From Borborobacter arsenicus (GTDB lineage: Bacteria; Pseudomonadota; Alphaproteobacteria; Rhizobiales; Rhizobiaceae), in NCBI RefSeq assembly GCF_003934165.1, contig NZ_ML133508.1, positions 303,881 to 367,880 on the forward strand: a stretch of 64,000 nt of DNA. Direction: 5' to 3'. How positions within the stretch are numbered: position 1 is the first letter of the stretch; the number at the start of each line of letters is the position of its first letter. A program made the translations under genes and the position numbers. This document shows positions 7,628 to 17,220 of this stretch, piece by piece. The notes under the pieces are model-generated. The model was not told the DNA's origin, made no database searches, and saw only the letters and a program-made list of their open reading frames with translations.

Positions 7628-9605
7628 TCTTGCGGCCTTCATGGATGGCATAGGGCGCCTGCCTTGCGGCCACGCAATCGCCAATCGCCGTGAAGGCGAT
7701 GCCGCGTTCGGCGAGTTCGCCCGCCAGTGTGTCCTCCGCCATATTGGCCGTGGCGAAAACCAGCGTGTCGGCCTCGATCTCACTGCTGCCGTCATCGAGC
7801 AGCGAGACGATGGTCGCCGCGTGGCCGCTCCATTGCGTGATCACGCTTTCGGTCATGAAGCGCACGCCGAGTCTCGCCAAGGCGCGGCGCAAGGGGAAAT
7901 CGGCGGTCGTGCGCTGCAGCTCCTTGCCGACCAGTGCGTCCGGCGTGACCAGCGTCACCTGATGGCCGTCCTCGGCCAGTTTCCAGGCTGTGCCGCAGCC
8001 CTTCCAGTTGCCGCCCTCGTCCAGCACGATCACGCGCTTTCCCGGCCTCGCTTCCCGCGCCATGACGGCTTCGGCCGAAAACACATTGCCGTGCTCGATG
8101 CCGGGCAGCGTGTCGAATTGCGGCAGCGCCTTCTGGAAGCCGGTCTCGGGCGGCAGCGATCCCGTGGCCAATATGATCTCGTCGGCCCGCTCGACCTCGA
8201 TGTCTTCGGCGCTCATGTAGCTGTTGTAGCGGATTTCCACGCCGAGTTTCGTCAATTGCCGCTCATACCAGTCGATGAGGTCGAGTATCTGCGCCCGGCG
8301 CGGCTGCATCCCGGCAAGACGGAACTGGCCGCCGAGCCGGCTGGAGGCTTCCGCCAGCGTGACCTTATGGCCGCGCTCGGTCGCCACGCGCGCGGCCTCC
8401 AGCCCGGCCGGCCCACCGCCGACCACCAGTATCCTCTTTTTGCGAGATGTGGCCACGAAACGGTCACCGCCCCATTCCCACTCACGGCCGGCGGACGGGT
8501 TGACGAGGCAACTGATCCAGTAGTCGCGCGAGCGGCGGCCCCAGCACATCTGGTTGCAAGACAGGCAGCCGCGAATATCTTCCGGGCGTCCCTCGCGCGC
8601 CTTGGTGGCAAGATGCGGATCGGCGATCTGGCCGCGAACGATCGAGACAAGGTCCGCGCGCCCTTCGCTGAGCACGCTTTCGGCGTTTTCCGGGGTGCGG
8701 ATATGGCTTTCGGCGGTGACCAGCGTGTGTTTCAACGCGCCTTTGAGCGTGGCGGCAAGGTCCGCACCCAGCTTTTCGGGATAGAGAAAGGTCGGCATCA
8801 GCTTGTAGAAATCGAAATAGCTGCCGGAGCCGCAGGTGACGTAATCGAGCAAATCCTCGCTTTCATGGCGGGCGACGATCTCCGCCAGTGCTTCGCGCCC
8901 CAGCGCTACCTCCACATCCGGCTCGTCATTGACCGCCAGCCCGACGATGAAATCCTCGCCGCAGGCCTTGCGTATCCGCGCCATCACCTCGCGGCTGAAC
9001 CGTGTCCGGTTTTCCAGGCTGCCGCCCCAGCAGTCGTCGCGCCGGTTGGACCATGGCGTCCAGAACTGGTCGAGCAGTCCGTGATAGGCCGCCCAGACCT
9101 CGACGCCGTCGAAGCCCGCCTCCCGGCAGCGGCGTGCCGCCTGCACGAAACCATCAATGGTTTCCTCGATCTCCCGCTCGTTCATACGGTGCGAGCCGTC
9201 GGAATCATGATAGCTCGGCAGGCCCGAGGGCGACCAGCCGGCATGGAAGGAATTGTCGGCGTCACCATGCTGGCCGACATGGTAGAGCTGCTGGATCGCC
9301 ACCGCCCCATTACCGCGAATGGCCTCCGTCACCTTGCGGAAGTGTGGGATCACGGCATCGTCGCCATGGCGGAAATTGCCGCGCGTCAGCACCGCGGCGG
9401 CATGGACGGGCATCGGCTCGACCACCACCATCGCCGCACCGCCGATCGCCCGCTCGGCATAATAGGCGACATGGCGTTCGGTCGGCAGGCCCTCCACCGC
9501 CATATTGGCGGTATGCGCGCCGAACACGATGCGATTGCGCAAGGTCTTGCCGCGCAGCATGGCCGGCGTGAAGAGATGCTTGAATGTCGGGCGATCCATC
9601 GGCAC
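7611..9605 (-). CDS. Fe-S flavoprotein of the TMADH/2,4-dienoyl-CoA reductase family, possible N-demethylase
   Basis: 664 residues. An N-terminal OYE-type FMN TIM barrel comes first (NRIVFGAHTANMA near residue 24; VEVWAAYHGLLDQFW and GGSLENRTRF for FMN contacts). A 4Fe-4S cluster site follows, with the classic C-x2-C-x3-C-x11-C spacing near residues 345-364. A Rossmann FAD/ADP domain comes next ([17 protein letters not shown]). Trimethylamine, dimethylamine and dimethylglycine dehydrogenases and rhizobial stachydrine demethylase (StcD) share this layout. It lies between the LysR gene and the Ldh-family gene on the same strand, and its stop overlaps the latter. A role in oxidative N-demethylation is inferred from neighbours; the substrate is unknown. 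Confidence 0.88.
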   Translation of the reverse strand: MPMDRPTFKHLFTPAMLRGKTLRNRIVFGAHTANMAVEGLPTERHVAYYAERAIGGAAMVVVEPMPVHAAAVLTRGNFRHGDDAVIPHFRKVTEAIRGNGAVAIQQLYHVGQHGDADNSFHAGWSPSGLPSYHDSDGSHRMNEREIEETIDGFVQAARRCREAGFDGVEVWAAYHGLLDQFWTPWSNRRDDCWGGSLENRTRFSREVMARIRKACGEDFIVGLAVNDEPDVEVALGREALAEIVARHESEDLLDYVTCGSGSYFDFYKLMPTFLYPEKLGADLAATLKGALKHTLVTAESHIRTPENAESVLSEGRADLVSIVRGQIADPHLATKAREGRPEDIRGCLSCNQMCWGRRSRDYWISCLVNPSAGREWEWGGDRFVATSRKKRILVVGGGPAGLEAARVATERGHKVTLAEASSRLGGQFRLAGMQPRRAQILDLIDWYERQLTKLGVEIRYNSYMSAEDIEVERADEIILATGSLPPETGFQKALPQFDTLPGIEHGNVFSAEAVMAREARPGKRVIVLDEGGNWKGCGTAWKLAEDGHQVTLVTPDALVGKELQRTTADFPLRRALARLGVRFMTESVITQWSGHAATIVSLLDDGSSEIEADTLVFATANMAEDTLAGELAERGIAFTAIGDCVAARQAPYAIHEGRKIALGL

Positions 9606-9673
9606 TCTCCGGCGTGAGTGCCGTCAAGAATGACTTCCCATAAATCTGTGTCAATCGAAATGAGTCTGGGGAG

Positions 9674-10579
9674 CTATTGGCGCTGGGCGACCAGCCAGTC
9701 GCGCACGCGGCGCGCGGGCTCGGTCAGCGGGCGGTTCTTGACCGATGCGACATGGAAGGACTTGCCCGTCGACAATATGTGATCGGTGACCCGCACCAAC
9801 TGCCCGCTTTTGACCATGCCGTCGGTCAGATGGCGCCATCCGAGGGCGATGCCCTGGCCTTCGATCACCAACTGGATCAGCGGCACGTAATCATTGATGC
9901 GCAGCCCAGAGGGCGTGCGCCTGCCGTCTATCCCGGCCGATTCCAGCCATTCGGCCCAAGTCGCGGCCGGCCGGTGCGGCTCCTCCAGATGCAGCAGCCG
10001 ATGGGACAGCAGGCCTTCGACCGTATCGGGAATGCCGTGGCGATCGCGATAGGCCGGGCCGCACACGGCCTGGACCTCCTCCGGCGCCAGCGCGAGAAGA
10101 TCATATTGCGGCCAGTCACCAGCATCGCCGCCCCTGATCCCGAGCGGAAAGCCCTCCGCAACCAGATCGAGGTCGCGGTCGGCCGTTTGAAGGCGCAGGT
10201 CGATATCGGGCAGGTCCTCGCGGAATTTCTGCAGCCGCGGCACCATCCAGAAGGACACGAAGGCGGTCGAGGCCGAAAGCGTGACATGCGGCCCGTTCGA
10301 CGCCGAGCGCAGTTCCAGCGCCGAGCGATGGATATAGGACAGGCCGAGCGAGACATCGGCGAAGAAACGCGCGCCGGCATCGGTAAGCCTCACCCGCCGA
10401 TGCTCGCGGTGGAACAGCGCGGCTCCCATCTGCCGCTCCAGCCGGCTGATGGCATAGGAGACGGCTGCCTGCGTCATGCCCAGTTCGCGCGCGGCGGCGG
10501 TGAAGCTTGCCAGCCTGCCCGCCGCCTCGAACACGATCAGGCCGCCGCCCGAGGGCAGCAGATGTCGAAGGTTTGCCAT
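9674..10579 (-). CDS. LysR-family transcriptional regulator, GcvA-like
   Basis: 301 residues. The N-terminal winged helix-turn-helix covers about residues 12-70 (FEAAGRLASFTAAARELG then AVSYAISRLERQMG), with FHREHRRVRLTDAG closing the wing. The rest is a periplasmic-binding-like effector domain. The order and wording of the helix-turn-helix resemble GcvA/AmpR-type regulators. It is divergent from the MttB-like gene and 68 bases ahead of the flavoprotein gene on its own strand, so it can control both arms of the amine catabolic block. A degenerate dyad with T-N11-A lies in the divergent gap at 10584-10600. Confidence 0.93.
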   Translation of the reverse strand: MANLRHLLPSGGGLIVFEAAGRLASFTAAARELGMTQAAVSYAISRLERQMGAALFHREHRRVRLTDAGARFFADVSLGLSYIHRSALELRSASNGPHVTLSASTAFVSFWMVPRLQKFREDLPDIDLRLQTADRDLDLVAEGFPLGIRGGDAGDWPQYDLLALAPEEVQAVCGPAYRDRHGIPDTVEGLLSHRLLHLEEPHRPAATWAEWLESAGIDGRRTPSGLRINDYVPLIQLVIEGQGIALGWRHLTDGMVKSGQLVRVTDHILSTGKSFHVASVKNRPLTEPARRVRDWLVAQRQ

Positions 10580-10583
10580 AAGT

Positions 10584-10600
10584 TCAGTTTATCGAATTGA
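10584..10600. promoter_or_regulatory. possible LysR-type operator
   Basis: TCAGTT and AATTGA form a 5-of-6 dyad with a TATCG centre, giving the T-N11-A arrangement expected for LysR regulators. It lies 5 bases from the lysR start and about 78 bases before the MttB-like gene, where an autoregulatory site is often found. Confidence 0.35.
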
Positions 10601-10677
10601 TGAATCTTTTCCAGCGTCACAACGCCGGCGGACTTGATAATCTTCTCCCGGACCAATCGGCATTCATGGGAGGCATC

Positions 10678-12240
10678 ATGAGCGTCGCTCAAGCGGTAGT
10701 CGCTGACGGTACATCGAGGCGCGAGCGGGGAGGGCGCAGCGCAAGGCGCGAGCAGCGCTCGCATGGGCCGCAAGGGCTGGGCCGGCCCTATATCACCCGC
10801 AACATCCCCAGCTATGACATTCTGTCGGAAGAGAACCTCCTGCGCATCGAGGCGGCGGCGGATCGCATCCTTGCCGAAATCGGCATCGAGTTTCGCGACG
10901 ATCCGGTGGCGCTCGATCACTGGAAACGGGCGGGCGCCAATGTCGATGGCGAGCTGGTCAAGTTCGAACCGGGCATGCTGCGCGAAATCCTGAAGACGGC
11001 ACCTGCCGAATTCACCCAGCATGCGCGCAACCGGGAAAGGTCGGTGCGGATAGGCGGCAAGAATGTCGTGTTCTCGCCCGCCTATGGCTCGCCCTTTGTC
11101 ATGGATCTCGACAAGGGCCGCCGCTACGGCACCATCGAGGACTTCCGCAATTTCGTGAAGCTGGCGCAGTCCTCGCCTTGGCTGCATCATTCCGGCGGCA
11201 CCATCTGCGAGCCGGTCGACGTGCCGGTCAACAAGCGCCATCTCGACATGATCTATGCCCATATCCGCTATTCGGATCGCGCCTTCATGGGCTCGGTGAC
11301 ATCGGAAAGCCGGGCGGAAGACTCCATCGACATGGCCCGTATCCTGTTCGGCCGCGACTTCGTCGAGGAAAACTGCGTCATCCTCGGCAATGTCAATGTC
11401 AACTCGCCGCTGGTGTGGGATGCGACCATGACCACGGCACTGCGCGCCTATGCGCGCGCCAACCAGGCGGCTGTGGTGGTGCCCTTCATCCTCGGCGGTG
11501 CGATGGGGCCGGTCACCAATGCCGGCGCGATTGCGCAGTCGCTGGCCGAAACCATGGCCGGCTGCGCGCTGACGCAGCTTGAGCGGCCGGGCGCGCCGGT
11601 GATCTTCGGCAATTTCCTGTCATCCATGTCGCTGCGTTCGGGCTCGCCCACTTTCGGCACGCCGGAGCCGGCCATCGGCTCGATGGTGGTGGGGCAGCTC
11701 GCGCGCAGGCTCAACCTGCCGCTGCGCTGTTCGGGCAATTTCACCACCTCCAAGCTGCCGGACGCCCATGCGATGAACGAGGGCACGATGTCGATGCTGG
11801 CGGCGGTGCATTGCGGCGCCAATTTCATCCTGCATGCGGCCGGTTTTCTCGATGGCCTCCTGTCCATGTCCTATGAGAAGTTCGTCATGGACGCGGATTT
11901 TTGCGGCGCCCTGCACACCTATCTCGACGGCGTGCAGATCGACGACAACCAGCTTGCGCTCGATGCCTTTCAGGAGGTCGGCCCCGGAAATCACTTCTTC
12001 GGCTGTGCGCACACCATGGCCAATTACCAGACCGCCTTCTGGGATTCGGAGATCGCCGACAACGAGCCCTTCGAGAAATGGGAAGCTGCCGGCGGCGAGG
12101 ATGCCGCAAGGCGCGCCAATCGCAAATGGAAGAAGGCGCTTCTGGAATATGAAGCGCCGCCGCTGGACATGGGCATTGATGAGGAACTGCAAGACTTTAT
12201 CGCCCGCAAGAAGGCCTCGATGGAGGATGCATGGTATTGA
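10678..12240 (+). CDS. MttB-family (trimethylamine methyltransferase-like) protein without pyrrolysine
   Basis: 520 residues from the ATG at 10678, which follows GGGAGG at ideal spacing; the ATG at 10597 has no such signal. The protein begins with an Arg-rich stretch (RRERGGRSARREQR), then PYITRNIPSYDILSEENL, and aligns by pattern with the MttB superfamily. Archaeal MttB moves methyl groups from trimethylamine to a corrinoid protein using an amber-encoded pyrrolysine. Here no in-frame TAG interrupts the gene, so it belongs to the non-pyrrolysine group, whose characterised members act on glycine betaine or proline betaine. No corrinoid protein gene adjoins it. It is first in a + strand unit with a Fe-S flavoprotein and a binding protein. 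Substrate unknown. Confidence 0.87.
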   Translation: MSVAQAVVADGTSRRERGGRSARREQRSHGPQGLGRPYITRNIPSYDILSEENLLRIEAAADRILAEIGIEFRDDPVALDHWKRAGANVDGELVKFEPGMLREILKTAPAEFTQHARNRERSVRIGGKNVVFSPAYGSPFVMDLDKGRRYGTIEDFRNFVKLAQSSPWLHHSGGTICEPVDVPVNKRHLDMIYAHIRYSDRAFMGSVTSESRAEDSIDMARILFGRDFVEENCVILGNVNVNSPLVWDATMTTALRAYARANQAAVVVPFILGGAMGPVTNAGAIAQSLAETMAGCALTQLERPGAPVIFGNFLSSMSLRSGSPTFGTPEPAIGSMVVGQLARRLNLPLRCSGNFTTSKLPDAHAMNEGTMSMLAAVHCGANFILHAAGFLDGLLSMSYEKFVMDADFCGALHTYLDGVQIDDNQLALDAFQEVGPGNHFFGCAHTMANYQTAFWDSEIADNEPFEKWEAAGGEDAARRANRKWKKALLEYEAPPLDMGIDEELQDFIARKKASMEDAWY

Positions 12241-12250
12241 GGATGCCCAG

Positions 12251-14305
12251 GTGAACGTTCCTCTTCGCAACGACCCCTTGCTCCAGCCCTATGACCTGAA
12301 GCATTTGCGCCTGAAGAACCGGCTGATGTCGACGGCGCATGAGCCGGCCTATTCCGAAGACGGCATGCCGAAGGAGCGCTACCGGCTCTATCACGCCGAA
12401 AAAGCCAAGGGTGGCATTGCGCTGACCATGACGGCCGGCTCTGCGATTGTCTCGCGCGACAGCCCGCCCGCCTTCGGCAACCTCCACGCCTATGACGATG
12501 CCATCGTTCCGTGGCTTTCCGAGCTTGCCGATGCCTGTCACGAGCATGGCTGCGCGGTGATGATCCAACTCACCCATCTTGGCCGCCGCACCGGCTGGAA
12601 CAAGGCCGACTGGCTGCCGGTGCTCTCGGCCTCGCCGGTGCGCGAGCCGGCCCATCGCGCCTTCCCAAAGGAGGCCGAGGACTGGGACATTGAGCGCATC
12701 GTTGCCGACTATGCGTCTGCCGCCCAGCGCATGCAGGCGGCCGGGCTCGACGGCATCGAATTCGAAGCCTATGGCCATCTGATGGACGGTTTCTGGTCGC
12801 CTCTGACCAATCGGCGCGAGGATGCTTTCGGCGGCTCGCTCGACAACCGCCTGCGCTTCACCTGGCAGGTGCTCGACGCGGTGCGGGCGGCGGTCGGATC
12901 GCAATTCATCGTCGGCATGCGACTGGTGCTGGATGAGGACAAGCAAAACGGCCTGGCGCGCGAAACCGGCATCGAGATCGCCCAGCGCCTGAAGGCATCG
13001 GGCAAGGTCGATTTCCTCAACATCATCCGCGGCACCATCGAGACCGATGCTGCGCTGACGAAGGTCATTCCGATCACCGGCATGGCTTCGGCGCCGCATC
13101 TGGATTTTGCCGGCGAGGTTCGGGCGGCGACGAAGTTCCCGGTTTTCCATGCCGCCCGCATTAGCGATGTGGCGACCGCCCGCCATGCCATTGCCGAGGG
13201 CAAGCTCGACATGGTCGGCCTGACCCGGCCGCATATGGCCGACCCCTATATCGCCAACAAGGTCGCGGCGAGCGAGGAGCATCGCATCCGGCCTTGCGTT
13301 GGCGCCACCTACTGTCTCGACCGCATCTATGAAGGTGGCGAGGCGTTGTGCATCCACAATGCCGCCACCGGCCGTGAAGCCACTGTCCCGCATGTCATTT
13401 CGCGCAGCGATGGCCCGCTGCGCAAAATCGTGGTGGTGGGGGCAGGGCCGGCGGGGCTGGAGGCTGCGCGCGTCGCTGCCGAGCGCGGCCACAGCGTGAC
13501 CGTGCTGGAAGCCGCAAGCCAGGCTGGCGGCCAAGTGCGACTGGCCGCGCAAAATGCCCGTCGCAAGGAACTGATCGGCATCGTCGATTGGCGGCTTGCC
13601 GAACTCGAGCATCTTGGCGTGACGGTCCGCTACGATATCTGGGCCGAGCCCGATGACGTGCTGGCGCTTGACCCGGAAGTGGTCGTCATCGCCACCGGCG
13701 GCCTGCCGCAGAACCCCGGACTGGAGGCTGGCGATGAGCTGGTCACGTCGAGCTGGGACATCGTTTCAGGTGCTGCCAAGCCGGCCGAAACGGTCCTGCT
13801 TTATGACGACAATGGCGGGCACCAGGGCATGAGTGCGGCCGAGATGATCGCCACCTCTGGTTCTGCGCTGGAACTGGTTTCGCCCGAGCGCTTCTTTGCG
13901 CCGGAGATGGGCGGCATGAATCATGTGCCTTATATGCGCGCCTTCCATGAGCATGGCGTCAGGGTGACGATCAACACCCGCCTGAAGAAGGTGGCGCGCG
14001 AGGGCAACAAGCTGGTGGCGACGCTGGCCTCGGACTTCGCGAGCGGCTGGAGCGAAGAGCGGCGCGTCGACCAGGTCGTCGTCGAGCACGGCACGGCCGC
14101 CAATGACGAACTCTACCACGCGCTGAAGCCGCTCTCCGCCAATGGCGGGGCGGTGAACTATGAGGCGCTGGTTTCCGGCGGCGACATCTTTGCGCGCCGC
14201 AACCAGAACGGCTGCTTCACGCTTCTGCGCATCGGCGATGCGATCGCTTCGCGCAACATCCATGCCGCGATCTATGACGGCATCCGCTACGCCCTGCGCT
14301 TCTGA
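12251..14305 (+). CDS. second TMADH-like Fe-S flavoprotein with an altered cysteine motif
   Basis: 684 residues from the GTG at 12251, which has GAGG at -9; an ATG at 12227 overlapping the MttB-like gene is the alternative. The layout matches the protein at 7611-9605: FMN barrel ([49 protein letters not shown]), cysteine cluster near residue 350, then FAD domain ([17 protein letters not shown]). The cluster reads C-VGATY-C then x11-C, that is C-x5-C-x11-C, one cysteine fewer than the standard four. It lies directly downstream of the MttB-like gene and probably works with it, either demethylating an amine or oxidising the product. Confidence 0.87.
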   Translation: MNVPLRNDPLLQPYDLKHLRLKNRLMSTAHEPAYSEDGMPKERYRLYHAEKAKGGIALTMTAGSAIVSRDSPPAFGNLHAYDDAIVPWLSELADACHEHGCAVMIQLTHLGRRTGWNKADWLPVLSASPVREPAHRAFPKEAEDWDIERIVADYASAAQRMQAAGLDGIEFEAYGHLMDGFWSPLTNRREDAFGGSLDNRLRFTWQVLDAVRAAVGSQFIVGMRLVLDEDKQNGLARETGIEIAQRLKASGKVDFLNIIRGTIETDAALTKVIPITGMASAPHLDFAGEVRAATKFPVFHAARISDVATARHAIAEGKLDMVGLTRPHMADPYIANKVAASEEHRIRPCVGATYCLDRIYEGGEALCIHNAATGREATVPHVISRSDGPLRKIVVVGAGPAGLEAARVAAERGHSVTVLEAASQAGGQVRLAAQNARRKELIGIVDWRLAELEHLGVTVRYDIWAEPDDVLALDPEVVVIATGGLPQNPGLEAGDELVTSSWDIVSGAAKPAETVLLYDDNGGHQGMSAAEMIATSGSALELVSPERFFAPEMGGMNHVPYMRAFHEHGVRVTINTRLKKVAREGNKLVATLASDFASGWSEERRVDQVVVEHGTAANDELYHALKPLSANGGAVNYEALVSGGDIFARRNQNGCFTLLRIGDAIASRNIHAAIYDGIRYALRF

Positions 14306-14343
14306 GCGCAACCAAGAACAACAAACCGCTAGGGGAGAAAGAC

Positions 14344-15996
14344 ATGACATTTTTCAGGAGCAATGGTGACCGCGTCCCGCAGGTCATCCACAAAATGGCC
14401 GAGGAAACGCGCGCGGGCCGCATGGACCGGCGCGAATTCCTGGCGCTCGCCAGCGCCATGGGCGCGACCACAGCCCTTGCCTATGGCATGATCGGTGCGG
14501 CCGTTCCCAGCCGGGCATTAGCGCAGGAGCCCGCCAAGGGCGGCACGCTCAGGGTCGCCATGGCGGTGAAGGCGCAAAAGGACCCGCGTTCCTATGACTG
14601 GGTCGAACTTGCCAATATCACCCGCACCTTCCTGGAACCGCTGGTCACCTATACGCGCGAATTCACCTTCGAGCCGGTGCTGCTGGAAAGCTGGGAAGTC
14701 AATGACGACGCCACCGAATATGTGCTTCACATCCGCAAGGGCGTGACCTGGAACAATGGCGACGAGTTCAACGCCGACGATGTGGTCGTCAATTTCAACC
14801 GCTGGTGCGACAAGGGCGCGACCGGCAATTCCATGGCCGCGCGTGTCGGCAACCTCATCGACGAGGCCACCGGCAAGGCTAAGGAAGGCGCCATCACCAA
14901 GGTCGATGACCACACCGTCAAGCTCAAGCTGAATGCGTCCGACATCTCCATCATCCCCAACCTGACCGATTATCCGGCGCTGGTGGTGCATCGCAATTTC
15001 GAGGCAGATGGCGCCGATCCGACCAAGGCGCCCATCGGAACCGGCGCCTTCGAGCTGGTGTCCTATGAGGTCGGCTCGCGCGCGGTGGTCAAGCGGCGCG
15101 AAAGCGGTGCCTGGTGGGGCGGCGAAGCCTATCTCGATGGCGTGGAATTCATCGATTACGGCAGCGACCCATCGGCCATGATCAGCGCTTTCGAGTCCGG
15201 CGAACTCGACGTCAATCTGGAGACGCCGGCCGATTTCGTCGACATTCTCGACGGCATGGATCTGGTCAAGTCGGAGGTGGCAACGGCTACCACGCTGGTT
15301 GCGCGCACCAATGTCGGCCACAAGCCCTATGAAGACCAGCGCGTGCGCAATGCCTTGCAGATGGCGGTCGACAACAACGCCGTTCTCCAGCTCGGCTATG
15401 GCGGACGCGGTACGGTGGGCGAGAACCACCATGTCAGCCCGATCCACCCCGAGTATTACGAGCTGCCGAAAAAGACCCGCGACATCGAAGGGGCGAAGAA
15501 ACTCCTGGAGGAAGCCGGCCAGCTCGACTTCGAGCACGATTTGATCACGGTCGAGGATGACTGGCAGAAGAACACCGGTGACGCCATCGCCGCCCAGCTG
15601 CGCGAGGCCGGCATCAAGGTCAAGCGCACGGTCCTGCCGGGCTCGACCTTCTGGAACGACTGGACGAAATATCCCTATTCCATGACCATCTGGTATATGC
15701 GCCCGCTCGGCGTCCAGGTGCTGGCGCTGGGTTACCGCACCGGCGAGGCGTGGAATGAGAGCGCCTATTCCAACCCGGAATTCGACGCCAAGCTCGAAGA
15801 GGCGCTGGCGATCAGCGATCCGGACAAGCGCCGCGAGGTGATGAAGGATATCGAGCAGATCCTGCAGGATTCCGGCGTCATCATCCAGCCGTTCTGGCAG
15901 TCGCTCTACTGCCATATGGTTCCGGCGGTGAAGGATTACGGCGTACACCAGACCTTCCAGATGGATTTGCAGAAGGTCTGGCTGGAACAGGCGTAA
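14344..15996 (+). CDS. ABC transporter solute-binding protein, family 5 (peptide/opine/amine type)
   Basis: 550 residues. A long n-region precedes a twin-arginine-like signal ([11 protein letters not shown] then a hydrophobic run and SRALAQEP), suggesting Tat export and cleavage near residue 60. The mature part has the SBP_bac_5 hallmarks: [37 protein letters not shown] and [11 protein letters not shown]. It starts 38 bases after the flavoprotein gene and is the last gene of the unit. No permease or ATPase follows, so it must share a transporter encoded elsewhere, or the locus has lost one. The context suggests a methylated amine or peptide-like substrate. Confidence 0.9.
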   Translation: MTFFRSNGDRVPQVIHKMAEETRAGRMDRREFLALASAMGATTALAYGMIGAAVPSRALAQEPAKGGTLRVAMAVKAQKDPRSYDWVELANITRTFLEPLVTYTREFTFEPVLLESWEVNDDATEYVLHIRKGVTWNNGDEFNADDVVVNFNRWCDKGATGNSMAARVGNLIDEATGKAKEGAITKVDDHTVKLKLNASDISIIPNLTDYPALVVHRNFEADGADPTKAPIGTGAFELVSYEVGSRAVVKRRESGAWWGGEAYLDGVEFIDYGSDPSAMISAFESGELDVNLETPADFVDILDGMDLVKSEVATATTLVARTNVGHKPYEDQRVRNALQMAVDNNAVLQLGYGGRGTVGENHHVSPIHPEYYELPKKTRDIEGAKKLLEEAGQLDFEHDLITVEDDWQKNTGDAIAAQLREAGIKVKRTVLPGSTFWNDWTKYPYSMTIWYMRPLGVQVLALGYRTGEAWNESAYSNPEFDAKLEEALAISDPDKRREVMKDIEQILQDSGVIIQPFWQSLYCHMVPAVKDYGVHQTFQMDLQKVWLEQA

Positions 15997-16023
15997 GTCG
16001 CCTGAACATCGGCGCAACAGGGT

Positions 16024-16054
16024 GCGGCCCCACTGCTGATGCGGGCGGGGCCGC
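16024..16054 (+). terminator. GC-rich hairpin after the binding-protein gene
   Basis: GCGGCCCC (16024-16031) and GGGGCCGC (16047-16054) form a perfect 8-bp stem with a 15-base loop between two convergent genes. There is no T run on either strand, so termination ability is uncertain. Confidence 0.4.
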
Positions 16055-16063
16055 GAACTGGTC

Positions 16064-16405
16064 CTATTCCTCGATCGTATAGGATTCCATCTCGCAAAGG
16101 TTTTGCGTGTCGGTCGTCGTGTCGAGATCCGAATCTTCGCTGAATTCGAAGCGCAAGTCGTATTTGCAGACCCGGCGGCCATCGGCGATCGTGACTTGGG
16201 CAGTCTCGCCCGGATTGAGAACGTCGCGGCCCAGAATGTCCTCTTCCCACTGCTCTACATTGGCGGGCGACGCATAGAATTCAGTCAAAACCGAATTCGT
16301 GCCGTTCTTCAGCGTGAATACTAGATTATCGGCCTTCGCCACAGAAACGGATGCAACGCAGGCAGCCATGGATGCAGCCAATAAATAGTTTAATTTCAAA
16401 GTCAT
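16064..16405 (-). CDS. small secreted protein of unknown function
   Basis: 113 residues from the ATG at 16405; an upstream in-frame ATG at 16495 adds a non-signal-like stretch. The start gives a clean Sec signal peptide (KLNYLLAASMAACVASVSVAKA, cleavage near residue 25). The mature domain is about 88 residues, acidic, with the pattern FYASPANVEQWEEDILG, NPGETAQVTIADGR and two cysteines (VCKYDLRF, NLCEMESY) that could form a disulfide. Similar small exported alphaproteobacterial proteins are common, and some are misnamed argininosuccinate lyase. I see no catalytic motif. It is divergent from the gene at 16639. Confidence 0.75.
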   Translation of the reverse strand: MTLKLNYLLAASMAACVASVSVAKADNLVFTLKNGTNSVLTEFYASPANVEQWEEDILGRDVLNPGETAQVTIADGRRVCKYDLRFEFSEDSDLDTTTDTQNLCEMESYTIEE

Positions 16406-16638
16406 AATATGATCCGCCCGAGATTGGGCAGCGCCTGATAGCAGCAGTCGTCGGCGTTGGGAATAGGGCAGGAGGCGACACCACAGGCCCATCATCGCGA
16501 TGAACCGCGACCTGTATGAGGGAATGATCCTCCGGGATGCCTGTTTCGGTCTGTGTCACAATGTGACCGCGGCCGGCACATCTGTGGGTTGAAATCACAT
16601 TGTCGCCGGACAATCGTGTGCGCGGAAGGAAACCGTCC

Positions 16639-17220
16639 GTGCAACAACGATCGACATTGCGGCAGCGTCTGATCGCGATCCTTGTTACCGGTGTCGGTGC
16701 GACGGCGGCCGCAGCCATTTCCTTCGGGGTAACTGTCTACGAAGCGGCCCACCCGCGGGCAGTTCCCGTCGTTCCAGCCGGCGAGCCTATCGATACCGGC
16801 CGCTGGAACATCACGTTTCAGGCAGCCCACAGCGGCCCGGTGCCGCCGACAGGCGTCGAGCCGTCCGAGTCCAAGAAATTCGTCCTGGTCGAGTTTGACG
16901 CAACCAATCTTTCGGCGGCGACCGGCTTTGTCTCGCCGACGCTTTTTACCGTCGATCCACCAGTCCCGAACCTGCCGGCCCCTGTCTTTTATCTTGCGCG
17001 TGACAAGTGGATTGCCAGTGGTCTCAACCCCAGTATGCCTGAGCGGATGATTGCTGTTTGGGAGTGGCCGCAGGCGTTGGCATTGCCGGAAACGTTGCGC
17101 CTGACGGTAGGCAGCCAGATCTACAAGCGGCGTGACAATCTTTACGGCGCCTCCAGCTGGTTCGACCGTGATCCGATTGCGGTCGTCGAACTGCCGGTTT
17201 CGCGGGACGGCGCGAGATGA
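16639..17220 (+). CDS. single-anchor envelope protein of unknown function (first of three)
   Basis: 193 residues from the GTG at 16639, which has GGAAGG at a good distance; a TTG at 16600 is possible. One N-terminal membrane helix (LIAILVTGVGATAAAAISFGV, about residues 12-32) is followed by an extracytoplasmic domain. That domain contains KKFVLVEFDATNLSA, a strand pattern like DUF4352-type immunoglobulin folds. The stop overlaps the next start as ATGA, and all three genes of this unit are coupled that way. I do not recognise a characterised homologue. Confidence 0.75.
   Translation: MQQRSTLRQRLIAILVTGVGATAAAAISFGVTVYEAAHPRAVPVVPAGEPIDTGRWNITFQAAHSGPVPPTGVEPSESKKFVLVEFDATNLSAATGFVSPTLFTVDPPVPNLPAPVFYLARDKWIASGLNPSMPERMIAVWEWPQALALPETLRLTVGSQIYKRRDNLYGASSWFDRDPIAVVELPVSRDGAR

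Noticed and set aside
7587-9617. A 676-codon open frame on the + strand, opposite the first Fe-S flavoprotein gene
   Set aside because: It is antisense to a gene with clear FMN, Fe-S and FAD motifs. Its translation is His/Arg-rich with no domain; it arises from codon bias in GC-rich DNA.
10597-10677. Upstream ATG extending the MttB-like protein by 27 residues
   Set aside because: It lacks a ribosome-binding site and overlaps the probable LysR operator; the ATG at 10678 has GGGAGG in place.
10678-12240. Pyrrolysine-containing trimethylamine methyltransferase
   Set aside because: The whole frame has no internal amber codon, so pyrrolysine cannot be inserted.
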